Source: GCA-003244245 sp963823755 (GTDB lineage Bacteria > Actinomycetota > Actinomycetes > Mycobacteriales > Pseudonocardiaceae). From it: a DNA stretch of 64,000 nucleotides. The notes below the pieces were generated by a model, which was given only the letters and a program-made list of their open reading frames with translations, was not told the DNA's origin and did not search any database. Below, piece after piece: positions 54,482-62,660 of this stretch (the first letter of the stretch is position 1; each line of letters starts with the position of its first letter). Location: positions 124,001-188,000 of the forward strand of contig CAWGMP010000005.1 of the NCBI GenBank assembly GCA_963823755.1, in the 5' to 3' direction. Both the position numbers and the translations under genes were made by a program.

Positions 54482-55855
54482 TCACCCTTCCTGACCGGCC
54501 GAGGCCGGGACCTTGCTTGTCGGGGACGCCTGGGCAAGCTGACTGTTCGACGAACCGCTCCCGGTGAAAATCGTGCTGAACTCGTAACCGGCCTCAGCGT
54601 GCTCGGTCTCGTCCACACCGGTCCGCTCGGCGTCGCTGTCCACTCGCAGACCGATGGTGTATTTCAGCACCAGCGCGATGATCAAGGACATGACGAACGA
54701 GAAGATCAGCACGGCGGATGCGGCAATGGTTTGTTTCCACAGCTGGTCAAGACCTCCGCCGTAGAACAGGCCATTGACCTTGGCGGGTGCCGCAGCGGTG
54801 GCCAGGAAGCCAACTGAGAGCGTGCCCGCCAGACCGCCGATGAGGTGCACGCCGACCACGTCGAGCGAGTCATCGAAACCGAGCCGGAACTTGATGGTGA
54901 CCGCCAGCGCACATACTGCACCGGCGATCGCTCCTACGCCGATCGCCCCGATGGGGGATACCGCCGAGCACGATGGGGTGATAGCGACCAGACCGGCCAC
55001 AACGCCAGAGGCAGCACCGAGGCTGGTGGGCCGGCCATCTCGAATGCGCTCGATGAGCAGCCAGGCCAGCATCGCCGCGCAGGTCGCCACCGTGGTGTTG
55101 ATGAAAGCCGCGCCCGCGACGCCGTTCGCGGCACCAGCCGATCCGGCGTTGAATCCGAACCAACCGAACCACAGCAGCCCGGCGCCGAGCATCACCAACG
55201 GCAGGTTGTGCGGACGCATCGCCTCCCGCGGCCAGCCGCGGCGCTTTCCGAGCACCAAGCACAGCGCCAAGCCCGCGGCACCCGCGTTGATGTGTACCGC
55301 CGTCCCGCCGGCGAAGTCGATCGCTTTGAGACGGTTGGCGATCCAGCCACCGACCGGGGCGCTGACCCCGTCGAAGGAGAACACCCAGTGCGCGACCGGG
55401 AAGTACACCACCGTGGCCCATATCGCGGCGAAGGCCAGCCATGGCCCGAACCGCATCCGATCGGCTACAGCACCCGACACCAGAGCCACTGTGATAATCG
55501 CGAACATGGCCTGGAACGCGACGAACACAGTCGCCGGAATGGTCCCCACCAGCGGAATCGCGACCTTTGAGGTCCCGCTGGCGACGTAAGTTCCCCCGAA
55601 CAGACCCTTCAGCCCCGCGTGGTCGAAGGGATTGCCGATCAGGCCGTGACCGGCATCATTGCCGAACGCCACCGAGTAGCCGTAGAGCACCCAGAGAACG
55701 CCGACGACCCCCATCGCGGACATGCTCATCATTATCATGTTCAGGACGCTCTTCGAACGGACCATGCCGCCATAGAAGAACGCCAGGCCCGGAGTCATCA
55801 GCAGCACCAGAGCGGAGCTTGCGAGCATCCAGGCAGTGTCACCGGTGTCTGGCAC
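54482..55855 (-). CDS. amt: Ammonium transporter
   Basis: 457 residues from GTG 55855 with AAAGGAG just upstream. Eleven or so membrane segments; ammonium family features AFFYGGMVRSKSVLNM, the twin-His pore (VHINAGAAG and GVHLIGGLAG) and GFNAGSAGAANGVAGAAF. The stop is 6 bp before the glnB start, the classic amt-glnB pair. A cytosolic Ser/Gly-rich tail of about 50 residues ends the protein. Confidence 0.95.
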   Translation of the reverse strand: MPDTGDTAWMLASSALVLLMTPGLAFFYGGMVRSKSVLNMIMMSMSAMGVVGVLWVLYGYSVAFGNDAGHGLIGNPFDHAGLKGLFGGTYVASGTSKVAIPLVGTIPATVFVAFQAMFAIITVALVSGAVADRMRFGPWLAFAAIWATVVYFPVAHWVFSFDGVSAPVGGWIANRLKAIDFAGGTAVHINAGAAGLALCLVLGKRRGWPREAMRPHNLPLVMLGAGLLWFGWFGFNAGSAGAANGVAGAAFINTTVATCAAMLAWLLIERIRDGRPTSLGAASGVVAGLVAITPSCSAVSPIGAIGVGAIAGAVCALAVTIKFRLGFDDSLDVVGVHLIGGLAGTLSVGFLATAAAPAKVNGLFYGGGLDQLWKQTIAASAVLIFSFVMSLIIALVLKYTIGLRVDSDAERTGVDETEHAEAGYEFSTIFTGSGSSNSQLAQASPTSKVPASAGQEG

Positions 55856-55925
55856 GGGTTCACTCCTTTGCGTCTAGCGCCGCACCACGATCGAGTGGCA
55901 TGTGTGAAAAGAGTGAACAAGGGGT

Positions 55926-55963
55926 GTTTCGACTGGAGGTACTGTATGTTTCGTCCACGTTAA
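55926..55963 (-). promoter_or_regulatory. Candidate GlnR box upstream of amt
   Basis: On the minus strand TTAAC, six bases, GAAAC, then a weak site, then a second GAAAC exactly 22 bases after the first. This is the b-site spacing of the actinobacterial GlnR consensus GTnAC-n6-GAAAC-n6-GTnAC-n6-GAAAC; the two a-sites are degenerate. It lies 71-108 bp before the amt start. Confidence 0.6.
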
Positions 55964-56030
55964 CTGTCGGCCTCTTACTGTTACCTCCAGGTTGCGGATG
56001 CGTTCTGGCGCTGGTCCGCGAAGGGCGAGA

Positions 56031-57524
56031 TCAGTCCAGCAACGCGTCCACGAAAGCAGCGGGCTCGAATGGCGCAAGATCGTCCACACCCTCGCCGAGG
56101 CCCACCAGCTTGACCGGAACCCCGAGCTCGCGCTGTACGTGGAAGACGATGCCGCCCTTGGCGGTGCCGTCCAGCTTGGTCAGCACGATGCCGGTGACAT
56201 CGACGACCTCGCGGAACACCCTGGCCTGGGTCATCCCGTTCTGACCGGTGGTGGCGTCGAGCACCAGCAGCACCTCGTCCACCTCGGTCTGCTTGGAGAC
56301 CACCCGTTTGACCTTGCCGAGCTCGTCCATCAGGCCGGTCTTGGTGTGCAGCCGACCGGCGGTATCGATCAGCACCGTGTCCACCCCGTCGGCGCTGCCC
56401 CGCTTGACCGCCTCGAATGCCACGCTGGCCGGGTCGGCGCCCTCGGCTCCTCGCACCACCTCCGCGCCGGCGCGCTCCCCCCAGGTAGCCAACTGGTCGA
56501 CGGCGGCAGCACGGAAGGTGTCGGCGGCGCCGAGCAGTACTCGCCGGCCGTCGGCGACCAGCACGCGCGCCAGCTTGCCGGTAGTGGTGGTCTTGCCGGT
56601 GCCGTTCACGCCGGCGATCAGGACCACGCCAGGAACGCTCCCGCCGTCAGCGCCGGTGTGCGGCAACGCCCGCACGGCACGATCCAACTCCGGACGCAGT
56701 GCCTCGATCAGCACGTCACGCAACGCCGCACGGGCCTGCTCGGAGGTCCGCACACCGCGCGCAGCGAGTTCGGCGCGCAACCGGTCCACGATCTCGGTGG
56801 TGGTGGCCGCGCCGAGATCGGCGAGCAGCAGGGTGTCCTCCACATCGGTCCAGGAATCCTCGTCGAGATCACCCGCGCCGAGCAGGCCCAGCAGGCTCTG
56901 CCCGAACGCTGAGCGGGACCGGGACAACCGGCCGCGCAACCGCACCAGCCGACCGGCCGGAGCATCGATCGGCTCAAGCAGCGCGGCTACCGGTTCAGGG
57001 GCCACCGATTCAGAGACCATCGGTTCGCCAGCCACCGGTTCAGCGGGAGCTGGCTCGGCGACCGCTGGTTCGGGAGGAGCTGGTTTGGTCGGAATCGGAG
57101 GAGCGACACTCGCTGGCGGGACCTGATCCGCCAGCGGCGCTGGCGGGGCTGGCGCTCGCGTCGCCGGCGCTGGCGCGGTTGGCTTCGGCGCGGGCGGTTT
57201 CGGTGGCCCCTGCTCAGGGGTTTTTGGCGGTGCGGGTGCGGGTGCCTGCGGTGGGGCGTGTGGGGGTGGCGCCTGCACGGGCGGTTTCGGTGGGGCTGGG
57301 GCCGACGCTCGCGGTGGGGCTGGGGCCGGTGGACCGCCTCCACCGGAGGAGAAGTTGATGGAGCCGCCAGCTTGATAACGACGAGGCGTTGGAGGCGCTT
57401 CCACTTCCTGGTCGGGCTTTTCGGCGATGCTGATCCGCCGGCGGCGGGCCAGCAACAGGCCCACGGCCAGCGCAACCAGCAACACCACCGCGATGGCAAC
57501 AGAGATCCAGATCACGCTCGACAC
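56031..57524 (-). CDS. ftsY: Signal recognition particle receptor FtsY
   Basis: 497 residues from GTG 57524. Membrane anchor VAIAVVLLVALAVGLLLARR, a Pro/Ala-rich linker of about 130 residues (PPAPAPPRASAPAPPKPPVQ) and the NG GTPase domain: GVNGTGKTTTTGKLARVL, LLGAADTFRAAAVDQL, LIDTAGRLHTK and TKLDGTAKGG. Docks ribosome-SRP complexes at the membrane. The transcript probably also serves smc upstream in many actinobacteria; here other genes intervene. Confidence 0.96.
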   Translation of the reverse strand: MSSVIWISVAIAVVLLVALAVGLLLARRRRISIAEKPDQEVEAPPTPRRYQAGGSINFSSGGGGPPAPAPPRASAPAPPKPPVQAPPPHAPPQAPAPAPPKTPEQGPPKPPAPKPTAPAPATRAPAPPAPLADQVPPASVAPPIPTKPAPPEPAVAEPAPAEPVAGEPMVSESVAPEPVAALLEPIDAPAGRLVRLRGRLSRSRSAFGQSLLGLLGAGDLDEDSWTDVEDTLLLADLGAATTTEIVDRLRAELAARGVRTSEQARAALRDVLIEALRPELDRAVRALPHTGADGGSVPGVVLIAGVNGTGKTTTTGKLARVLVADGRRVLLGAADTFRAAAVDQLATWGERAGAEVVRGAEGADPASVAFEAVKRGSADGVDTVLIDTAGRLHTKTGLMDELGKVKRVVSKQTEVDEVLLVLDATTGQNGMTQARVFREVVDVTGIVLTKLDGTAKGGIVFHVQRELGVPVKLVGLGEGVDDLAPFEPAAFVDALLD

Positions 57525-57729
57525 CAGACCATCCTGGCATCCAGTCGCACAGATGAGCAGCGCTGGTCATCCGCCACGCGGTGCATACTGGTCAACAAGC
57601 CCATTGCGGACCTTTCCCCATCGGCAAGTCCCACCCAAAGTTGCATCTTCTGCCCAAAAATGAGCGAACGAGGGCGGTCAACGGCGGCGCCCCTGCTGCT
57701 GCGGTATGGGATCTGTGAGCCGTACGTGC

Positions 57730-58289
57730 CAGCCGGTCTCGCTATGCGTGCTGCCGGGTGCTTCTTCATAGCAGGCTTGGGAAACTTCATAGCAGGCTTG
57801 GGCAACGGACCTGGGGGGTGGCCATCGCGCTGCTCACACAAGCCACGCTGCTTCTGCCAACCATGGTGGGCGGCAAGATCCGGGGATGGGAGCACGAGCT
57901 TGATCAGCTACTCTTTCGAGGCGACGAGCGACTACGTGATCTGGGTTGCGGCCGAGGAGCCATGTTGATCGCTGCCGAGCGACTGCCTTCCGGACGGGTT
58001 GTCGGAGTGGGCCTGTGGCGTATCCAGGACCACAGCGGCAACGACATCGGCGATCACCCCTGCCAACATCGAGACCACCGGGGTCGCGGGCCGAGTGGAG
58101 CTGCACACCGCGGAGATGACCGAGCTGCCGTTTGCTGACGACAGTGTCGACGTGGTCACCAACGCGCTGGCGATCCACAACATCCCCATCCCCACTTCCG
58201 CGGCACGTTACAGAACCCTGGATGAGACACTCGGCGTTCCCTATCCTGGCGGCTGTCGGCGCATCGGCGAACCGTGGTGGCGGTTCGCT
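57730..58289 (+). pseudogene. Class I methyltransferase remnant, frameshifted and truncated
   Basis: First frame: LLPTMVGGKIRGWEHELDQL and ERLRDLGCGRGAMLIAAERL (SAM motif I) to about 58020. The next frame continues ANIETTGVAGRVELHTAEMT and LPFADDSVDVVTNALAIHNI, the strand 3-4 region of ubiE-like methyltransferases. After about 58210 the similarity stops, so the C-terminal third is missing. The remnant abuts the end of the DUF222/HNH gene, which is on the other strand. Boundaries are approximate. Confidence 0.65.
57764..57805 (+). repeat. 21-bp tandem duplication, two copies
   Basis: CTTCATAGCAGGCTTGGG followed by AAA or CAA; the two 21-bp units match at 20 of 21 positions. In one frame it encodes FIAGLGN twice. 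It lies at the 5' side of the methyltransferase remnant. Confidence 0.65.
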
Positions 58290-60158
58290 TCAGAACGGAG
58301 GGGGTTGCTCGTGAGAGTCGGGTTCCGGTGACGGTTTGGGTTCCGGTGGTGGCTGTGCCCAGATTTCCGAGTCTTCCCAGCCGGTGTCAGCCCGGATCAG
58401 CAGCGGGAATGGGAGCTGATCCCGGGCGAGATGATCGGGCAGCGGTTCAAGGATCGGGGATGGCGGCCGGTGGTATGTGTGGCCCAGGCGACTGGTCCAG
58501 ATGAAATGACCGGGTTGGGATTGGTGTAGCCGCCATCCCCCTTCATGCTTAAGACGATGATCATGTCGGCACGTGGCACCGAGGTTACCGGCGGTGGTAG
58601 GTCCGCCGTGGTCGTAGTCACGGGTGTGGTCTTTGTCCGCAGTGCGGGCGGGAGCCCGGCAGCCGATCATGACGCAGGACCGGTCGCGGGCTTCCAAGTA
58701 ACGGCGCAGCCCCGCGCTGGGAGCGCGCCGGAGGGCGTCACCCGCGTAGCGGTCCTCGCCTGCGGTGCCCTCTTGGAGCTGGCGGAGGAGGTCGTCCGCC
58801 ACGTCGACCCAGGCACCCAGCCCGCTGCGGTGCTCTCCCAGGGCGTGCAGGGTAGCGGCGGGAATCTGCAGTTCTAGGATCGCGCGGCAGGCTGCCATCC
58901 GGGTAGGTGCGCCGGTGGGCCGGACCCGGGTGATCCCGCAGTGCAGCAGTTGCCCCTGCTCGTCGGTGATGGCGAAGCGCCACTGGGCGCCACCCAACGT
59001 GGTGGCGAGGTTGCGGGCCAGGTCGGCGTGCACGGGTCCCCAACCAGCCAACTCCCCGGGGTACTCGTCACGCCCGAGCAAGGTCGACAACCGTACCCGC
59101 AGTTCCATTCCCGCGCCCACCGAGCCGAGCCGCGCCACATGACCAGCCGCGCAGCACCCACCCTCGACGGCTCCACCGCCATCGGGCCCGTCGCTGTCAT
59201 CGGGCCCGTCGCTGTCATCGGGCCCGTCACCGCCCGCGGGCCCCTCGCCGTCGTCAGACCCGTCACCACCCTCAGACTCGTCACCACCCTCGGGGGCCTC
59301 GCTGTCGTCGGGTCCGCGGCCCTCATCGCCGAGCCCATCGCCGTTCTCATGGGCGGTGCGGAGATGGGCGAGGATGGCCGCATCGTCGAGCCCGGTGTAC
59401 GTGCCGTCGGTCATGCCCAGGAACAGGTCGGCGCGGATGTGGTCGATAGGGCGGGAGTCACCGGCATGCTTGGCGGCCTTGGCCAGTGCGTCGATGTGCC
59501 CGGAGGCGGCGGCGACCCGGTCGACGGGCAGGTTATATCCGGACAGGTTCGCCGAGCCGTCAGAGTTGCGGTGACCGACCACCTTACGGTCGGCGACGGC
59601 TTGTTCATAGCGGCGCCGCGCCCACTCCGGATCGATGGCAATGGCCATCTTCTTGACCTTGTCGACGAGCTGCCCCGTGGTCAACCCCGCGGCCCGGGGC
59701 AGTAGTTCCTCGCACATCGCGCGCGCCTGTTGCGGGCTCAGCTCGATGGTCCACTCCGAGAGCACCCGGGCCCGCGGCTCGTCCAACGCCCCGGCGTCCA
59801 TCGCGGCATGCACCGCAGGCAACCGAGTCACAAGATCATGCGCCAACCCGAACTGCGCATCAGCGGCACGACGGGTCAGCATCAGGGCGGCCCGCACCTC
59901 ATCCGCGGAAAACTCATCAGGAGCAGTCATGCGCCGCAACTCATCAGCCGCCGGGCCGACACCACACAACCCGACCTCGACCATGACGGCCATCAACTGG
60001 GCCCGGTCATGATTGAGCTGCCGATACCGGGCCTTGAGCACTTCCACACAATCGAAACCGGACAACCGAGCCAAGTCGATTCCGGACAGCACATGAGCCA
60101 GCCGGGGCCCTGGCGGGACATCCGCCAAGCCCTCGGGAACCAGCTGCCGAACCGTCAC
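58290..60158 (-). CDS. DUF222 / HNH endonuclease domain protein (13E12 repeat type)
   Basis: 622 residues from GTG 60158. N-terminal DUF222 (FDCVEVLKARYRQLNHDRAQ, TRLPAVHAAMDAGALDEPRA) and a C-terminal HNH domain: RYLEARDRSCVMIGCRAPAR, DKDHTRDYDHGG and CRHDHRLKHEGGW. Between them lies an acidic Gly-Asp-Ser tract with repeated DDSDGP and EGGD (about residues 280-320), encoded by 18-bp tandem DNA repeats near 59180-59230. Such genes are multicopy in mycobacteria and relatives and may be mobile or carry their own homing-type nuclease; the role is unproven. Confidence 0.88.
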   Translation of the reverse strand: MTVRQLVPEGLADVPPGPRLAHVLSGIDLARLSGFDCVEVLKARYRQLNHDRAQLMAVMVEVGLCGVGPAADELRRMTAPDEFSADEVRAALMLTRRAADAQFGLAHDLVTRLPAVHAAMDAGALDEPRARVLSEWTIELSPQQARAMCEELLPRAAGLTTGQLVDKVKKMAIAIDPEWARRRYEQAVADRKVVGHRNSDGSANLSGYNLPVDRVAAASGHIDALAKAAKHAGDSRPIDHIRADLFLGMTDGTYTGLDDAAILAHLRTAHENGDGLGDEGRGPDDSEAPEGGDESEGGDGSDDGEGPAGGDGPDDSDGPDDSDGPDGGGAVEGGCCAAGHVARLGSVGAGMELRVRLSTLLGRDEYPGELAGWGPVHADLARNLATTLGGAQWRFAITDEQGQLLHCGITRVRPTGAPTRMAACRAILELQIPAATLHALGEHRSGLGAWVDVADDLLRQLQEGTAGEDRYAGDALRRAPSAGLRRYLEARDRSCVMIGCRAPARTADKDHTRDYDHGGPTTAGNLGATCRHDHRLKHEGGWRLHQSQPGHFIWTSRLGHTYHRPPSPILEPLPDHLARDQLPFPLLIRADTGWEDSEIWAQPPPEPKPSPEPDSHEQPPPF

Positions 60159-60433
60159 GAACAGAACGCTACAACCTCACACCGACAAAACGGGCGGTAC
60201 GGACAACTCCAACCCTCCAAACCCGCACCCTGCACTCGCGAGCCGGCACACGACGAGGTTAGTGACGGTGCGGATGAATGCGTTCCCTGATCATGTGCTC
60301 GCACCAAGCTCATATCCGTCATCCGTCAAGGGTGATCTTATGACGAGTCACGTCCAACACCCCTACGCTTGAGATCAGGACCCTCACCAGGTTGGACCGT
60401 CGACCAGATGTCCTCAGTAAAGGAGTTTTCGGG

Positions 60434-61252
60434 ATGAGCGGGATCACCGTTGACCTCGCGGCCGCCCGCGGGGCGCTTCGGGCACTCACGCCCCGCACGG
60501 TCGCACTGGTCGCCTCCATACCGAACCTCGACGTCCCGATGCCAGGATCGGAATGGACTGTAGGGGAAGCCGCGGCCCACCTGATCATCGGCGCCGTGGA
60601 CTATTCCGAGCACGCCAGGGGCGTGAAGGAGTGCTATTCGATCAACCCGACCGAGAGGACCCCGACCGAGAGGACGAGGAGTCACCGTCGCAGCCTGGCA
60701 GCGATGGTGCAACAGGACGGCGACAAGCTGGATGCCGAGCTCCAGCTCGGCGTCGGTGCCTTCCTCGACGCTACCGCAGGGCGGGCCGCCGAGGACCTGC
60801 TGCCCTGGCACAGTGGGCGATCACTCTCCTGCGCCGCTATGACCTGCCTGCTGATCGGCGAACAGCTCCTCCATGGCTATGACATGGCCGGGGCGCTGAG
60901 CGTCGAATGGCCAATCGAGACCGAGCCGGCCCGGCTGGCCGTTCAGGCAGTGCTGCCTCTCCTACCCGCCTTGGTCGATGGCGAGACCGCCAAGGGAGTG
61001 AACGCCACCTACGAACTCGCCGTCGACGGCGAGCCCCGTGTGATGGCCCGGTTCCGCGACGGTATCGGGAGCATCGCCCCCTCCGAGAACGGGGCTGTGG
61101 ACTGCAGCCTCTCGGGTGATCCGGTCGCCTGGCTGGTAGCCCTGTACGGCCGAGTGGCATGGGAGGAACTCTTGTGGATGGGCCGGATGAAAGTGACCGA
61201 CGGCGACGCCACCCTCGGTGCCGGATTCAAGCGGCTGCTCCGCAACCCATAA
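60434..61252 (+). CDS. Maleylpyruvate isomerase-like (DinB/MDMPI fold) protein
   Basis: 272 residues from ATG 60434, preceded by AAAGGAG. N-terminal mycothiol-dependent helical domain: WTVGEAAAHLIIGAVDYSEH and LLIGEQLLHGYDMAGA, both with the metal-binding His positions of the family; the C-terminal part (DGEPRVMARFRDGIGSI, SGDPVAWLVALYGR) resembles an SCP2-like domain. Likely a mycothiol-linked enzyme of unknown substrate, consistent with an actinomycete. Confidence 0.75.
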   Translation: MSGITVDLAAARGALRALTPRTVALVASIPNLDVPMPGSEWTVGEAAAHLIIGAVDYSEHARGVKECYSINPTERTPTERTRSHRRSLAAMVQQDGDKLDAELQLGVGAFLDATAGRAAEDLLPWHSGRSLSCAAMTCLLIGEQLLHGYDMAGALSVEWPIETEPARLAVQAVLPLLPALVDGETAKGVNATYELAVDGEPRVMARFRDGIGSIAPSENGAVDCSLSGDPVAWLVALYGRVAWEELLWMGRMKVTDGDATLGAGFKRLLRNP

Positions 61253-61316
61253 CCTATGGCCACGCCGCCTTCCGGCCAACGTGCTCTCGTGATCTTCGGA
61301 AGTCCGGTCAGCGGAG

Positions 61317-62621
61317 CTACCGTCGACTTCCTACCTGAGCTATCAGGAGATCGGTGAATTCTTCTGCGGCCTCGGCGTCGAATTGTTCGTGACGGTAACG
61401 GGCGACCAAGGAAAGTCGCTGTCCAGCGGTGGCGACGCCGATAGCGACGCTGCAGGCCGGGTCACACGGCGGGGAGAACCACAACTCCGGTGGCTCAGAG
61501 TCAGAGCCCCCGAGAGTGGGTGGCTGGGGGATGCGACCCAGGTTCGACAGCATCGCGGTGTCGACGAACCGATCACCGGTCAGATGTATCAGTCTGGGCA
61601 CCGCGCGCTTGACCGTCAGCGGAGCTTTCCCGGTGACTTCGAGAAGATCGTACAAGCCATAGGCACGGTTGTTGCGTCGCATCCGATAGGTCTGCTCGGC
61701 TACCGCTGCAGTCGCGGTTGCCAGGTCCACTCGATCGTCCGGGGCGGTGGAGACCGTGACGTTCGAGGTGAGGTTGCTGACGACGTCCCACAACCGGTCA
61801 GTGGGGCGGACATTGACCGGCATCATGACCCCGACCCGTCCTGTCGGCACGTCGTGCTTGGTGTTCCAGGACTGCACGGTGATGTGCAGCGCGGCGACCA
61901 GGACATCGTTGATCGTCGTTCCGGGAGCCCGCTGGACGAGCGCAGGCGTGGTGATCTCGCCGATGTCGAGGGTGCGGAAAACGAATCCGAAACCATCACG
62001 GTCTGTGCCGCCGACGACCGCGATCCGGCTCGGCGGATCGAGCGCCTCGCGGACTCGTCGCAACCCTTCCAGCCGCCGCGCCCACCTCTCGCTCCGGGAC
62101 TTGGGGGCCAGAAACGAGCCGAGATCGCGAGCCTTGGCCAGCGGCAGGGGATCCGGTGGGTCCGGCTCACCCCGATACGCCCGGGTGATGGTCTGCATCA
62201 GGCGCAGCGCACCGACCCCGTCCGCGACGATGTGACTGGCCGACAGCAGCACGAGATCCCCACCGGGACGGCGAGCCAGGACCACGCGAAACCCCGGGCT
62301 GGTGTCCAGGACGATGGGCGGGGTGTACAGCTCGGTCCGCAGCCGGTCCAACGCGGCGCGGTCAGGGCAGTCCGCCACCCGGAGTGGATCCAGATCCACC
62401 TCGTCGGCGACGTCCCACCGGTAAGAGGCCTCGCCCTGCGATGACTGTGCCAACCGAGCTCGGGCCAGCGGGTGACGCCGGCAGCAGGTCAGCACCGCCT
62501 GCCGGAGCCTGGCCTGCTCCAGGCGATGGTCGGCACCCAGTTCAACCTGGACGTTCCACGATGCGCGCGTCTCCTGCAGGAGCAGGAGAGACTCGTCCAG
62601 CATGGTTAAGGGTAGCGACAC
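61317..62621 (-). CDS. Condensation / WS-DGAT-like acyltransferase
   Basis: 434 residues from GTG 62621; ATG 62603 is an alternative start. CoA-dependent acyltransferase fold: the catalytic box is LLSASHIVADGVGALRL (a His-x3-Asp-Gly motif with Ser in place of the first His), and a later part reads GTTINDVLVAALHITVQSWN and MMPVNVRPTDRL, as in wax-ester synthase/diacylglycerol acyltransferases. It may make lipid esters; the substrate is unknown. It lies just after smc on the same strand. Confidence 0.75.
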   Translation of the reverse strand: MSLPLTMLDESLLLLQETRASWNVQVELGADHRLEQARLRQAVLTCCRRHPLARARLAQSSQGEASYRWDVADEVDLDPLRVADCPDRAALDRLRTELYTPPIVLDTSPGFRVVLARRPGGDLVLLSASHIVADGVGALRLMQTITRAYRGEPDPPDPLPLAKARDLGSFLAPKSRSERWARRLEGLRRVREALDPPSRIAVVGGTDRDGFGFVFRTLDIGEITTPALVQRAPGTTINDVLVAALHITVQSWNTKHDVPTGRVGVMMPVNVRPTDRLWDVVSNLTSNVTVSTAPDDRVDLATATAAVAEQTYRMRRNNRAYGLYDLLEVTGKAPLTVKRAVPRLIHLTGDRFVDTAMLSNLGRIPQPPTLGGSDSEPPELWFSPPCDPACSVAIGVATAGQRLSLVARYRHEQFDAEAAEEFTDLLIAQVGSRR

Positions 62622-62660
62622 GGTCGCATCGTCTCCCTCGTTGACTGCACCTGATTCACG

